Shown here piece by piece: positions 7,049 to 16,174 of a stretch of 64,000 nucleotides of DNA. Both the position numbers and the translations under genes were made by a program. The DNA comes from Neptunomonas qingdaonensis (lineage in GTDB: Bacteria; Pseudomonadota; Gammaproteobacteria; Pseudomonadales; Balneatricaceae), in contig NZ_FOOU01000013.1 in the NCBI RefSeq assembly GCF_900113275.1, positions 1-64,000 of the forward strand, written 5' to 3'. The notes under the pieces are model-generated. The model had not been told where the DNA came from and made no database searches. It worked only from the letters and a program-made list of their open reading frames with translations. The stretch's first letter is position 1, and each line of letters starts with the position of its first letter.

Positions 7049-8869
7049 ATGAAATCCCATTTTATTACTGCAGCTGCATTTTTTGTAGCGAGTAGCTCGT
7101 TTGCTTCAGATATACTTTCTGAATCACAGATTGCACACTTAAATACCATCACAGTCACGGCAACTCGTTCAGCACAAACAACGGATGAAGCACTTGCCAG
7201 TGTTACTGTTATCTCTCGTCAGCAGATTGAACAAATGCAGGCATCTGACCTGACTGATATTCTGCGTTATGTGTCTGGTGTAGAGATAACGCGAAGCGGC
7301 GGCCCAGGGCAGATCACCTCTATTTTCACCCGAGGAACTGAGGGTGACCATACTCTGGTCTTGGTTGATGGCATGAAGATAAATCCCGGCACTCTGGGAT
7401 CAGCTAATATCAGCTACCTTCATCCCGATAACATTGAGCGCATCGAGGTTGTTAAAGGCCCCCGCTCGACGCTTTATGGATCTGAAGCGATCGGCGGAGT
7501 TATTCAGATATTTACCCGCCAGACAGGCCCTGCATTCACTGCGCATGCAACAGCGGGTAGCAATAATACTAAGGAAGCGGGCTTTCAAACCTTCCATAAG
7601 ACACAACAAGGCTCTCGTTTGGGTTTTAGCCTGAACAACAGCAGCACTGACGGTTTTCCGGCTTTACAAGGATCGGATATTAAAACCGGACACGACAACC
7701 TCAGCCTCAACGCGACAGCCGCGCATACACTGGGCGAAACTGAGATAAAACTGAACCTGATACACAATGAAGGTAATACCGAATACCTGGCTGAAGATTA
7801 CTCAAACTACCCCACGATCGCGATTATCAAACAAGATCAGGATTTCACACAACAGGCGATTAATCTTGATATCGATACACAGGTTAGTGATCGCTGGTTG
7901 TCCCGCATTAAATTAGGTCTATTTAACGATGAGTTAGATCAAAACCAATCGCCTGATTTTGCACACACACGGCGTACTCAGTTAGAGTGGCAGAACGATT
8001 ATTTTGTAGGTGATCACGCACTCACTGCAGGCATCTCATTGCAGCGCGAAGCAATAGAATCGTTATCGTTCGGCACTGGTTTTGACGAAACCCTCGATAC
8101 TCATGCGCTTTTTCTACAGGACAATATTCAGATCGGCAAACACAGTCTGGTATTAGCCGCGCGAGTTACCGACCATGAAACCTTCGGTCAGCATAATACA
8201 TGGGAAACCAGCTACGGCTACCAGGCAACCCCTGATCTTAATCTATACGCCAGTATTGCCACCGCTTTTCGGGCACCAAGCGCATCTGACCTATATGGTT
8301 ACGGAGGCAATACTAACCTTCAACCAGAAACCTCCAAAAACTATGAGGTCGGTGCAAAATACCAGATCAACACAACGAACCACGTCAGTGCTGCCGCGTT
8401 CTACAATCAAATAGATAACCTGATAAATTTTGTTGAAACCGCTCCTTTTAGTGGTATTTACCAAGGGCAGAATGTGGATAAAGTACTAATCCAAGGGGTA
8501 GAGCTGGGCCATAGCTTGTCTCTGGACAATCTGAACTGGAGCACTTCGGTGGTGATTCAAAGCCCGCACAACGAAGTGACTGATACGAGCCTGCTTCGTC
8601 GCGCCCATCGAACCTTGAGCAGCTCGGTCAGCTACCGTGTGGGCCAATATCGGCTGCGTACTGAATTCATTGCTCAAAGTAGCAAGAAAGACACACCCAG
8701 TGATGTCGCTGGCTACGGCATTATTAACCTGACGGTTAGCAAGCAACTTAACCAGACCTTCACTATTGAAGGAAAACTGCTTAACCTAACGGATAAAGAA
8801 TACGAGCAAGTCTCTGGTTACAATACTCAAGGACGTGCTGGCTTTGTGACGCTTAAAGCAGTGCTCTAA
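7049..8869 (+). CDS. btuB: TonB-dependent vitamin B12 outer-membrane receptor
   Basis: The 606-aa protein has a signal peptide (residues 1-19), a TonB box-like segment (TITVTATR, about 33-40), a plug domain to about residue 150 with the conserved R-G-T-E-G and GSEAIGGVI motifs, and a 22-strand beta-barrel with a C-terminal strand. Length and motifs match BtuB, the receptor that brings cobalamin across the outer membrane using TonB energy. The B12 riboswitch immediately upstream and the adenosyltransferase 22 nt downstream confirm the substrate. The last residue is Leu rather than the usual Phe of barrel proteins. Confidence 0.94.
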   Translation: MKSHFITAAAFFVASSSFASDILSESQIAHLNTITVTATRSAQTTDEALASVTVISRQQIEQMQASDLTDILRYVSGVEITRSGGPGQITSIFTRGTEGDHTLVLVDGMKINPGTLGSANISYLHPDNIERIEVVKGPRSTLYGSEAIGGVIQIFTRQTGPAFTAHATAGSNNTKEAGFQTFHKTQQGSRLGFSLNNSSTDGFPALQGSDIKTGHDNLSLNATAAHTLGETEIKLNLIHNEGNTEYLAEDYSNYPTIAIIKQDQDFTQQAINLDIDTQVSDRWLSRIKLGLFNDELDQNQSPDFAHTRRTQLEWQNDYFVGDHALTAGISLQREAIESLSFGTGFDETLDTHALFLQDNIQIGKHSLVLAARVTDHETFGQHNTWETSYGYQATPDLNLYASIATAFRAPSASDLYGYGGNTNLQPETSKNYEVGAKYQINTTNHVSAAAFYNQIDNLINFVETAPFSGIYQGQNVDKVLIQGVELGHSLSLDNLNWSTSVVIQSPHNEVTDTSLLRRAHRTLSSSVSYRVGQYRLRTEFIAQSSKKDTPSDVAGYGIINLTVSKQLNQTFTIEGKLLNLTDKEYEQVSGYNTQGRAGFVTLKAVL

Positions 8870-8891
8870 GGTTAATAGAAAGGAAATACCG

Positions 8892-9452
8892 ATGAAAGAC
8901 AGGCTGACACGAATCTATACCCGCACCGGCGATAAAGGTACCACCGGTCTTGCCGATGGCAGCAGAGTTTCAAAAACCTCTGCGCGTATTGAAACGCTGG
9001 GCGATATTGATGAGCTTAATTCGGTGTTGGGTATTTTGCTGACCGAGCTAACAGCCGAAGATCCGTTAAAGCCTGTCTTCTTTCAGATTCAGAATGATCT
9101 CTTCGACCTGGGAGGAGAGATCGCTATGGCGAATCATGACTATCAGGCGATCACACCCGACATCGTCACTGAGCTGGAAAATCATCTCGACACACTCAAT
9201 GAACAACTTCCTCCGCTAACAGAGTTCATACTGCCCGGAGGAAGCCGCGCGGCGGCATACTGTCACCAGTCAAGAAGCATCTGTCGTCGTGCAGAGCGTC
9301 AGATGATTCGGCTTTGCGATGCAGAAAAGCAAAACCCGATAGGCGCGATGTACCTGAATCGCTTATCAGATCTGCTGTTTGTCTGTGCCCGCACGTTGGC
9401 GCGCAGAGCGGGTAGCACCGAGATCTATTGGAAACCAAGGAAAAAATCCTGA
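8892..9452 (+). CDS. pduO: PduO-type ATP:cob(I)alamin adenosyltransferase
   Basis: Converts cob(I)alamin to adenosylcobalamin using ATP, in the cytoplasm. The N-terminus has the PduO-family ATP-binding motif YTRTGDKGTTGL (residues 9-20), followed by the helical bundle with the F-x-(L/I)-P-G-G-S motif and the Cys/Arg-rich R-x-x-C-R-R-A-E-R helix near residues 130-140. 186 aa is a normal single-domain size. It is 22 nt downstream of btuB with an AAAGGAAA site, so it shares the riboswitch-controlled transcript. The next gene, btuF, is convergent. Confidence 0.92.
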   Translation: MKDRLTRIYTRTGDKGTTGLADGSRVSKTSARIETLGDIDELNSVLGILLTELTAEDPLKPVFFQIQNDLFDLGGEIAMANHDYQAITPDIVTELENHLDTLNEQLPPLTEFILPGGSRAAAYCHQSRSICRRAERQMIRLCDAEKQNPIGAMYLNRLSDLLFVCARTLARRAGSTEIYWKPRKKS

Positions 9453-9483
9453 CCCGACGAGCGTAATGGAAGTGAAAAACCTA

Positions 9484-10371
9484 CTAACGCTGCTCTGAGC
9501 GCCCCTGGTCTGCACGCACCCGATCTAATAACTGGCACACCTGCTTCAGTCCTTCAACGCTGCGCAGTGTCGGGCGGTTTATCAAGTCTGCATTAAGCGA
9601 ATAAAGATGCTGCCCTTTGACTGCTGTAATCTCCGGCCATGCCTGCCAACGCTGTCGCCAGTCTGGTGGCGTACCTTGTTCTGGCGCTAAAATAACATCG
9701 GGATTAAGCACTAAAATACTTTCAACATTGGTTTGGGGTACGACTTCAAGCTGCTCAGAGAACAGATTAGAACCTCCACAGAGCGTGATCATCTCATTGA
9801 TCATCTGCTGCTTATTGGCCGTCATCAAAGGTTCACTCCACAACTGATAAAAAACACTGACCGGCGCTTTATCCTGATACCGATTTTTTACATTGGCTAC
9901 CTCATCCTTAAACTGCTCCACCAGCGGTGTGGCTATGTGTGTTTTTCCTGTTAACACCGCCAGATCAAGCAAGGTCTTCGCAACCCCGATAATGGCCTGA
10001 CTAGAAGCCCGATACACCACAACATCCAAAGACTCCAACAGCGCCAGAACCTCTGCAGGACTGCCTTTATCCCAGGCAACCACCAGATCCGGCTGCAATG
10101 CCAGTATCACTTCAGCGCTAATATCTTCTGCCCCGCCAATGCGCGGGATCGACAAAGCCGCTGCCGGGTAATCGCTATAATCAACCGTAGCGATAATCCG
10201 CTCCCCGGCTTCTAATGAAAACAACAGCTCGGTTAAGTGAGGGGCCAACGTCACAATACGCTGCGCGGGCTGCTGAAGAATGACATCATGGCCAGCATCA
10301 TCCACTACCGACACTGCATGCGCTGTAAACGAGAAGCAAAATAACAGAATAAAAGTAAGCGGATACAACAC
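9484..10371 (-). CDS. btuF: Cobalamin ABC transporter periplasmic binding protein
   Basis: 295 aa with a signal peptide (residues 1-19), then two Rossmann-like lobes of the BtuF/FecB helical-backbone family: DDAGHDVILQQPAQRIVTLAPHLTELLF in the first lobe (residues 24-51) and AWDKGSP / LNPDVILAPEQGTPPDW in the second. It captures vitamin B12 in the periplasm after BtuB for a BtuCD importer, whose genes are not in the window. It is convergent with the adenosyltransferase gene. No B12 riboswitch is apparent upstream, so it may be expressed independently. Confidence 0.88.
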   Translation of the reverse strand: MLYPLTFILLFCFSFTAHAVSVVDDAGHDVILQQPAQRIVTLAPHLTELLFSLEAGERIIATVDYSDYPAAALSIPRIGGAEDISAEVILALQPDLVVAWDKGSPAEVLALLESLDVVVYRASSQAIIGVAKTLLDLAVLTGKTHIATPLVEQFKDEVANVKNRYQDKAPVSVFYQLWSEPLMTANKQQMINEMITLCGGSNLFSEQLEVVPQTNVESILVLNPDVILAPEQGTPPDWRQRWQAWPEITAVKGQHLYSLNADLINRPTLRSVEGLKQVCQLLDRVRADQGRSEQR

Positions 10372-10414
10372 GATGGCGTGTCCTTATATTGATAATAGCG
10401 CCATCATAACGGAC

Positions 10415-10473
10415 AAAGCCGCCTACCGTTAATCTCTGTTATGACGAAACAAGAGATAACGACAGGCGGCTTT
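10415..10473 (-). terminator. Long hairpin between acuI and btuF
   Basis: A perfect 10-bp outer stem (10415-10424 with 10464-10473) encloses a second, imperfect inner stem (GTTAATCTCT with AGAGATAAC). It lies 110 nt after the acuI stop and 44 nt before the btuF start. It lacks a clear T run, so it may be a terminator, an mRNA-stability element, or a btuF leader structure. Confidence 0.45.
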
Positions 10474-10582
10474 AGAGTAACGCTGAAATGACGAAAAGGT
10501 CTCTTTCTATTTTTTAAACAGCACTCTTTTGCTGGATAAAAACTCCAAGCGCTATTCAGATAAAGAAAGCTTGCTCAGATCA

Positions 10583-11566
10583 TTACTTATTTAAATCTAC
10601 GATAGTTCTGCCCTGAACCTGGCCGTTAACAATTTTTGAAGCGTATTCAGGAACCTGATCTAAACTGATAACCTGACTGATCTCGCCCAAGGCCGCGGCA
10701 GGCAGGTCTGTTTGTAAACGGTTCCACGCCTTTACTCTGCGCTCAACCGGGCACATGACCGAATCGACACCCTGCAAACGCACATTACGCAAAATAAACG
10801 GCATCACGGTGGTTGGCAATTTAAAGCCGCCAGCCAAACCACAGGCCGCAACCGTCGCATTATAATCCGCTTCTGCCAGAATCCGCGCCAGCATGGCATC
10901 ACCGACCGTATCGATACCACCCGCCCAACGTTGGCGCTCCAGTGGGCGAGCTTTCTCGCTCATCTCTTCACGCGTTAAAATAGTCGTCGCACCTAAACCA
11001 CGCAGATAAGGTTCAGTTTCTGCGCGGCCAGTAATCGCTGCCACTTCGTATCCCAGTTTTGCCAGTATAGCCACGGCAACAGAACCTACACCGCCAGCTG
11101 CACCCGACACAACCACAGGGCCTTTATCCGGAGTTACGCCACCCTCTTCCAGCGCCATCACACACAACATGGCAGTAAGACCAGCGGTACCAATCGACAT
11201 CGACACTTCAGGCGACATACCAGTTGGCAGCGGTACCAGCCATTCTGATTTAAGACGCGCTTTCTGCGACAATCCACCCCAGAAACGCTCACCAACACTC
11301 CAACCCGTGAGAACAACCTGATCACCGGCTTTATAAGCATCGCTACTGCTTTCTGCCACAGTACCGACCAGGTCGATACCCGGAACCATAGGGAATTTGC
11401 TGACAATTTTACCTGTTCCGGTAATGGCCAAGCCGTCTTTGAAATTAATCGATGAGTAATCTACATCGACTAATACATCTTCATCAGGCAGATCACTGAC
11501 ATCCAACGTTTTAATTTCGGCAATCGTTTTACCGTCTACTTGATCCAGAACCAGTGCTTTAAACAT
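10583..11566 (-). CDS. acuI: Acrylyl-CoA reductase, YhdH/AcuI-type MDR oxidoreductase
   Basis: A zinc-free medium-chain dehydrogenase/reductase that reduces acryloyl-CoA to propionyl-CoA with NADPH. An N-terminal GroES-like domain (residues 1-120) precedes a Rossmann fold with the nucleotide-binding motif SGAAGGVGS near residue 153. The family hallmarks SSINFKDGLAITG and WSVGERFWGG are present. In marine bacteria this enzyme detoxifies acrylate from DMSP breakdown; no dmd or ddd genes are nearby. The longest frame begins 33 nt upstream, but ATG 11566 has AGGGG before it and matches the family start MFKAL. Confidence 0.88.
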   Translation of the reverse strand: MFKALVLDQVDGKTIAEIKTLDVSDLPDEDVLVDVDYSSINFKDGLAITGTGKIVSKFPMVPGIDLVGTVAESSSDAYKAGDQVVLTGWSVGERFWGGLSQKARLKSEWLVPLPTGMSPEVSMSIGTAGLTAMLCVMALEEGGVTPDKGPVVVSGAAGGVGSVAVAILAKLGYEVAAITGRAETEPYLRGLGATTILTREEMSEKARPLERQRWAGGIDTVGDAMLARILAEADYNATVAACGLAGGFKLPTTVMPFILRNVRLQGVDSVMCPVERRVKAWNRLQTDLPAAALGEISQVISLDQVPEYASKIVNGQVQGRTIVDLNK

Positions 11567-11645
11567 CACAAAACCCCTATTTGTCTTACAATTTAACAAA
11601 TCATAACATCGGTGCTTATCTAAATACTACACCGTTGCTTAATTA

Positions 11646-12173
11646 TTAAGCAGAAGACTTTGGCAGCACCCAGTCCGGCCGCGGAAAATGGCAAGTATAA
11701 CCGCCAGGGAAATGCTCAAGATAATCCTGATGATCAGGTTCAGCTTCCCAGAAATCCCCCACCGGTTGCAACTCAGTCACTACTAATCCCGGCCATAAAC
11801 CTGAAGCGTTAACATCGGCAATCGTATCCTCAGCCACCTGTTTCTGTTCTGGATTAACATAATAAATGGCTGAGCGGTAAGACATCCCTTGGTCATTCCC
11901 CTGCCGATTAGGCGTTGTAGGGTCATGAATCTGGAAAAACAATTCCAGAATACGACGGTAAGAGACCTGATCAGGGTCGAATAGAATCTCAATACCCTCA
12001 GCGTGGGTCCCATGATTACGATACGTCGCATTGGGCACATCACCACCGGTATAACCGACCCGTGTCGCCACAACACCCGGCAACTTTCGAATCAGATCCT
12101 GCATACCCCAAAAACAACCACCTGCCAGCACTGCGCGTTGTTGTGTAATGAGTTGGGTTGTGTCTTCTGTCAT
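11646..12173 (-). CDS. msrA: Peptide-methionine (S)-S-oxide reductase
   Basis: Repairs oxidised methionine. The catalytic GCFWG motif is at residues 19-23 (Cys20), with the family motifs [17 protein letters not shown] and the [18 protein letters not shown] block. A second Cys near residue 165 (GGYTCHF) can serve as a resolving residue. 175 aa is the normal MsrA-only length with no MsrB fusion. It stands alone, with a gene-poor interval upstream. Confidence 0.94.
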   Translation of the reverse strand: MTEDTTQLITQQRAVLAGGCFWGMQDLIRKLPGVVATRVGYTGGDVPNATYRNHGTHAEGIEILFDPDQVSYRRILELFFQIHDPTTPNRQGNDQGMSYRSAIYYVNPEQKQVAEDTIADVNASGLWPGLVVTELQPVGDFWEAEPDHQDYLEHFPGGYTCHFPRPDWVLPKSSA

Positions 12174-12549
12174 GTGTGTGTCCCCGCTTGAAAAGTGTCT
12201 TGTTTTAAAGGCTTGTTCTAATGGCTTGTTAACTAACGGTATGATGCTTCGACGCTAAAGTACGGCAAGCAGTTCCGTTATATAACCGCTGTTTTCAAAC
12301 AGAAGTTAAATAACTAAGGTTTTCAAATAAAGAGTTTTACTCTTTATCAAAGCTATCAACAACAATCGCTTCCATTGAAGCAGGCATAGTGATAACAATC
12401 ATGCGAAAAATGAAAACCAATAAAGATACTCACACTTCCTGTGGATAAGTGTGTCTATTTCAACTGAACATCTCCTCTAAAGCCCAGCATAGCAGTGATT
12501 CAGGCACTGCTTATTTTTCACTCAACAAAAGTACACAAAGCGACTTTGA
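12174..12549. other. Gene-poor interval upstream of msrA
   Basis: This stretch is rich in stop codons and A+T in all frames. It presumably holds the minus-strand msrA promoter. One perfect 9-bp DnaA-box match (12440-12448) occurs singly. I see no RNA gene or repeat. Confidence 0.4.
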
Positions 12550-12717
12550 GCGTATAGATACAATCCCCAGCGCGAACCTTTAGTTTATTTCCGCTTAGTT
12601 GATATTACGCTGGGCAGCCTAATTGGCTTTATGGGGGGCTGGGTTATCCATCATCCTCACTTTTTCAAAAAGATTGAAGCCCGAATCAGACATGCACGCT
12701 ACTCTGCGCCCGAATAA
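12550..12717 (+). pseudogene. Possible remnant of a small membrane-protein gene
   Basis: An open frame of 55 codons between a TGA (12547-12549) and a TAA (12715-12717) reads like genuine protein: a hydrophobic stretch LVDITLGSLIGFMGGWVI followed by a basic amphipathic end with KKIEARIRHARYSAPE. There is no ATG, GTG or TTG before the internal ATG at 12631, and no ribosome site there. The overlapping frame just upstream (SDFERIDTIPSANL) also reads well, so a single frameshift near 12590 may have broken the gene. The product is not recognised. Confidence 0.35.
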
Positions 12718-12752
12718 AGCACGCTGAGCAATAAAATAAGGCTCGATAAAAG

Positions 12753-13139
12753 TCACACCCCCGTATCGACATATCGATGATAGATATCACACTGCTTTTT
12801 GCTTTCTTTTTCAGTGGTGTAGGTTGGTTTTTGCTGGTGCATGGCTGTCCAGTCTAAACAGGAGCGCCACATAGCTTGTGCTTTTTTACTACGTGAACGC
12901 TGCTTTTTGGCAGCTTCGTGCTTTTGATCTAAATCCACTTTCATCTTGTCTACGATTCTCTTGCGCTCTACATCCATAGCGGCATTCGCTTGTTGTACGC
13001 CATAGGCTACAAGGCGCACAGAGATGTAATTGGACAGTAGATTACCGGACGTGACCGCCAGCGTGATGACAAAAAAGAGAGCTAAAAAGTGATATGTTTT
13101 CACTGTGCTGAAATGACCATATTTCAAAGAAAAGCCCAC
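12753..13139 (-). CDS. Hypothetical single-pass membrane protein
   Basis: 128 aa, not recognised. One N-terminal TM helix at about residues 17-40 is followed by a highly charged, Lys/Gln-rich helix (about 55-90) and a C-terminal part with three Cys and several Trp/Tyr residues (MWRSCLDW, KKQCDIYHRY). N-in topology would place the charged and Cys-containing part in the periplasm. It sits alone upstream of the thiamine-binding protein gene on the same strand, with about 95 nt between them. Confidence 0.6.
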   Translation of the reverse strand: MGFSLKYGHFSTVKTYHFLALFFVITLAVTSGNLLSNYISVRLVAYGVQQANAAMDVERKRIVDKMKVDLDQKHEAAKKQRSRSKKAQAMWRSCLDWTAMHQQKPTYTTEKESKKQCDIYHRYVDTGV

Positions 13140-13235
13140 TGATCTGAGAGTGACAGGCCAGCGGGTCTAATAGCCTGGTAAGTTTAGCCGCTATTCAGTG
13201 ACGAGCTTTGTCTGAGCTGTTTTGTCCTAAGAACT

Positions 13236-13556
13236 TTAGTCCTGAGCTGTTTTTTCATGATCCATTTTTTCATGAACACTGCTGACTTTATCTTCCATGG
13301 TTTGCATGCGGTCTGTACGCGTACCCAGCTTCATGTGGCTGATAATCCTTACTGCGCCAGCCTTATGTAGATCTTCATGGCAACGCTTCACCGCGGCCAT
13401 CACATCATCCCATTCGCCTTCTACGTTGGTGCCGTAGCCATGCATGCTGTGGGTTAGCCCTGCTTCTTCAAAGATCTTCTGGCACATAGCCACATAAGGT
13501 GAAATGGAAACACCTACGCCGCTGGGCGATACCATGATATCCATCAGTACGTACAT
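13236..13556 (-). CDS. MTH1187-family thiamine-binding protein
   Basis: 106 aa of the MTH1187/YkoF-like (UPF0045) ferredoxin-fold family, whose members bind thiamine-type ligands. Recognisable elements are the N-terminal beta strand MDIMVSP, the motif VGVSISPYV, the central HSMHGYGTNVEGEWDDVMAAVKRCHE (residues 37-62) and VRIISHMKLGTR. The C-terminal 20 residues are charged and probably disordered. It is 36 nt downstream of the FAD-dehydrogenase gene and may be co-transcribed with it. Confidence 0.85.
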   Translation of the reverse strand: MYVLMDIMVSPSGVGVSISPYVAMCQKIFEEAGLTHSMHGYGTNVEGEWDDVMAAVKRCHEDLHKAGAVRIISHMKLGTRTDRMQTMEDKVSSVHEKMDHEKTAQD

Positions 13557-13591
13557 ACGTTACTCCTTACCAGCGGTGGCTGCTTTGCTGG

Positions 13592-15199
13592 TTACTCTTG
13601 TTGACTATTAAGGCTCAGCGCCATGGCTTCTGCGATTTTAATACCGTCTATTGCTGCTGACATGATACCACCTGCATAGCCTGCACCTTCACCCGCCGGA
13701 AACAGACCGTGAGTATTGATACTCTGGAAATCTTTGCCGCGTTTGATGCAGATAGGGGCAGAGGTGCGGGTTTCCACTCCAGTCAGCAGCGCATCTTCCA
13801 GCGCAAAGCCTTTTATCTTTCTGTTGAACGCCGGTATTGCTTCGCGAATTGCCTCAATGCAGAAATCGGGCAACGCTTTCGACAGATCAGTCAGCTTGAT
13901 GCCCGGCTTAAACGATGGCTCGACACTACCGATGCTTTCTGATGAGACACCTTTGAGGAAGTCACCGACTTTTTGCGCGGGCGCATCATAGTTTTCACCT
14001 CCCAGAACGTAAGCGTTACTTTCCAGCTGTCTCTGGAAGTCGATCCCGGCGAGTGGGCCGCCCGGATAATCCGATGGATCAATACCGACAACGATAGCGC
14101 TGTTTGCATTGCGCTCTGCACGTGAATACTGGCTCATACCGTTAGTCACTACACGGTGCTCCTCTGACGTCGCTGCCACCACAGTACCGCCCGGGCACAT
14201 ACAGAAGCTATACACAGAACGACCACTTTTACAGTGATGCACCAGTTTGTAATCGGCAGCCCCCAAAATCTCATTACCGGCATTGGCTCCAAAACGTGCT
14301 TCATCAATCAGGGATTGCTGGTGTTCTATTCTGAAACCAACAGAAAACGGCTTGGCTTCGATATAGACATTTTTATCATACAACATCTGAAAAGTGTCAC
14401 GCGCACTATGACCGATCGCCAAGGCGACATGTTTGGACTTGATCACTTCGCCATCTGCCAACGTAACGCCGCAAATCTGCCCCGCTTCGATCTGCACATC
14501 ATCCACCCGAGCGCTAAAACGTATTTCGCCGCCCAGCTCGATAATTTTTGCGCGCATCTTTTCAACCATTGAAACCAAACGGAAGGTACCGATATGCGGC
14601 TTACTGACAAACATAATTTCGTCCGGCGCACCGGCGTCTACAAATTCGCTTAATACTTTACGCCCATAATGATTCGGATCTTTCACCTGGCTATATAACT
14701 TGCCATCAGAGAAGGTGCCTGCCCCGCCTTCGCCAAACTGCACGTTAGACTCGGTGTTGAGAATTTTTTTACGCCAGAAACCAAAGGTATCTTTGGTACG
14801 CTCACGTACCTCTTTACCGCGATCAAGGATGATAGGTTTATAGCCCATTTGCGCCAGTACTAAGCCGGCTAACAGGCCGCAGGGGCCGAAACCGATCACG
14901 ACAGGACGTTCCTGCAAGTTAGCCGGAGCCTGCGCAACAAACTGGTAACTCATGTCCGGTGTTGCTTTGATTAACTGATCATCTGCAAATTTTTCCAGAA
15001 GCGCTTGATCATTTTTTGTCTCAACATCCAGCGTGTAGATGAGGACGATATTGGTTTTTTTACGGGCATCATAGCCGCGCCGATGCACGTTATAGCTGAC
15101 CAGGTCATCAGCTTTGATAGATAAACGCGACAATATAACGTTGCTGATTGCCTGTTCATCGTGATCAAGCGGTAATTGAATATTGGTTAAACGTATCAT
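13592..15199 (-). CDS. Uncharacterised FAD-dependent dehydrogenase (COG2509 type)
   Basis: 535 aa. An N-terminal domain of about 90 residues (beginning MIRLTNIQLPLDHDEQA) precedes a flavin fold with the dinucleotide motif GFGPCGLLAGLVLA near residue 103, FGEGGAGTFSDGKL near 155, and a C-terminal FAD motif (FPAGEGAGYAGGIMSAAIDG) near 505. Family members are found in most gammaproteobacteria but have no settled function; the fold resembles HI0933/thiazole-synthase-like flavoproteins. Substrate unknown. A thiamine-binding protein gene follows, so a link to thiamine metabolism is possible but unproven. Confidence 0.82.
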   Translation of the reverse strand: MIRLTNIQLPLDHDEQAISNVILSRLSIKADDLVSYNVHRRGYDARKKTNIVLIYTLDVETKNDQALLEKFADDQLIKATPDMSYQFVAQAPANLQERPVVIGFGPCGLLAGLVLAQMGYKPIILDRGKEVRERTKDTFGFWRKKILNTESNVQFGEGGAGTFSDGKLYSQVKDPNHYGRKVLSEFVDAGAPDEIMFVSKPHIGTFRLVSMVEKMRAKIIELGGEIRFSARVDDVQIEAGQICGVTLADGEVIKSKHVALAIGHSARDTFQMLYDKNVYIEAKPFSVGFRIEHQQSLIDEARFGANAGNEILGAADYKLVHHCKSGRSVYSFCMCPGGTVVAATSEEHRVVTNGMSQYSRAERNANSAIVVGIDPSDYPGGPLAGIDFQRQLESNAYVLGGENYDAPAQKVGDFLKGVSSESIGSVEPSFKPGIKLTDLSKALPDFCIEAIREAIPAFNRKIKGFALEDALLTGVETRTSAPICIKRGKDFQSINTHGLFPAGEGAGYAGGIMSAAIDGIKIAEAMALSLNSQQE

Positions 15200-15315
15200 T
15201 CGGGGCTTCCAGAGAATCGTTCCGGAGAACTGTTCAGAGAACCGTTCCAGAAAAAAGGTTACTTAGTTAGAGTAAAGGCTGCATTTTACGCATTTATTCC
15301 CGGTCTGTCGCAGAG

Positions 15316-16062
15316 TCAGCCATCATCCGCTGTTAATTTATGCTCAATAGGCATATTAATATGAGTGCTTTCATAGGCTGTTAATTCCCGGCTTTGACCG
15401 GGCGCTAATCCAGGGTCAAGTGACAGCGCACCAATAGCGGTGCGATGTAAATGCAAAACAGGGTTTCTGAATCGACCGAACATCCGCTTTATTTGATGAT
15501 AACGCCCTTCGGTCAGGCTCACCTGAGCGACAAATTCCGAGAGAATTTGCAGTTTAGCCGGCTGCGTGGTGATATTCTCATACGCAAAATACATCCCCTC
15601 TTCGAACGCCGCGATATACTCTTGTGAAAGGGGATTTTGTAACGTGACCTGATACACCTTAGTGACTTTATTTTGCGGCGAGGTCAGCTGTCGCGACCAG
15701 CGGCCATCATTAGTCAGCAGCAATAAACCTGATGAATTCAGATCCAAACGCCCGACAATATGCAGAGCGTTTTTATCGACCCTGTTATCCAGCAGGTCAA
15801 TCACAGTCCGGTGCTGCTCATCCTTAGTGGCGCTAACCACACCTACCGGTTTATGCATCATCAGATAAACGCGGCTATTGGTCTGCAATACCCGATCATC
15901 CAAGACAATACGTGAGAACTCATCAACCAACTGGTCAATATTCTTCGCCACCACACCATCAACCGTCACGCGGTTATGTGCCAGCATCAGCCTGACATCT
16001 TTACGATTAATCTGCAGATAACTACTCAAGAAACGATCGAGCCTTGCCCGCTTTGACTGCAT
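15316..16062 (-). CDS. rsuA: 16S rRNA pseudouridine(516) synthase
   Basis: Makes pseudouridine in 16S rRNA during small-subunit assembly. An N-terminal S4 RNA-binding domain (residues 6-60) precedes the RsuA/RluB/E/F catalytic domain, with the signature GRLDLNSSGLLLLTNDG and catalytic Asp107. The late motifs EGRYHQIKRMFG and LHRTAIGALSLDPGLAPGQSREL match RsuA better than RluE/RluF. 248 aa is slightly longer than usual. Single gene with its own upstream region, shared with the divergent FadR-type regulator. Confidence 0.88.
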   Translation of the reverse strand: MQSKRARLDRFLSSYLQINRKDVRLMLAHNRVTVDGVVAKNIDQLVDEFSRIVLDDRVLQTNSRVYLMMHKPVGVVSATKDEQHRTVIDLLDNRVDKNALHIVGRLDLNSSGLLLLTNDGRWSRQLTSPQNKVTKVYQVTLQNPLSQEYIAAFEEGMYFAYENITTQPAKLQILSEFVAQVSLTEGRYHQIKRMFGRFRNPVLHLHRTAIGALSLDPGLAPGQSRELTAYESTHINMPIEHKLTADDG

Positions 16063-16174
16063 TACTTTATTTCCTGACCGTTATGTCTATGGCGGCCGTA
16101 ATATTGGTTTTACAATTTAACAATAAGTCCAATCTATGAAATACTCTGATTCTGTTTTTTATGAGTGATACCGT

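Noticed and set aside
12440-12448. Perfect DnaA-box sequence
   Set aside because: It is single, with no cluster of boxes, no AT-rich unwinding element and no dnaA/dnaN nearby; not an origin.
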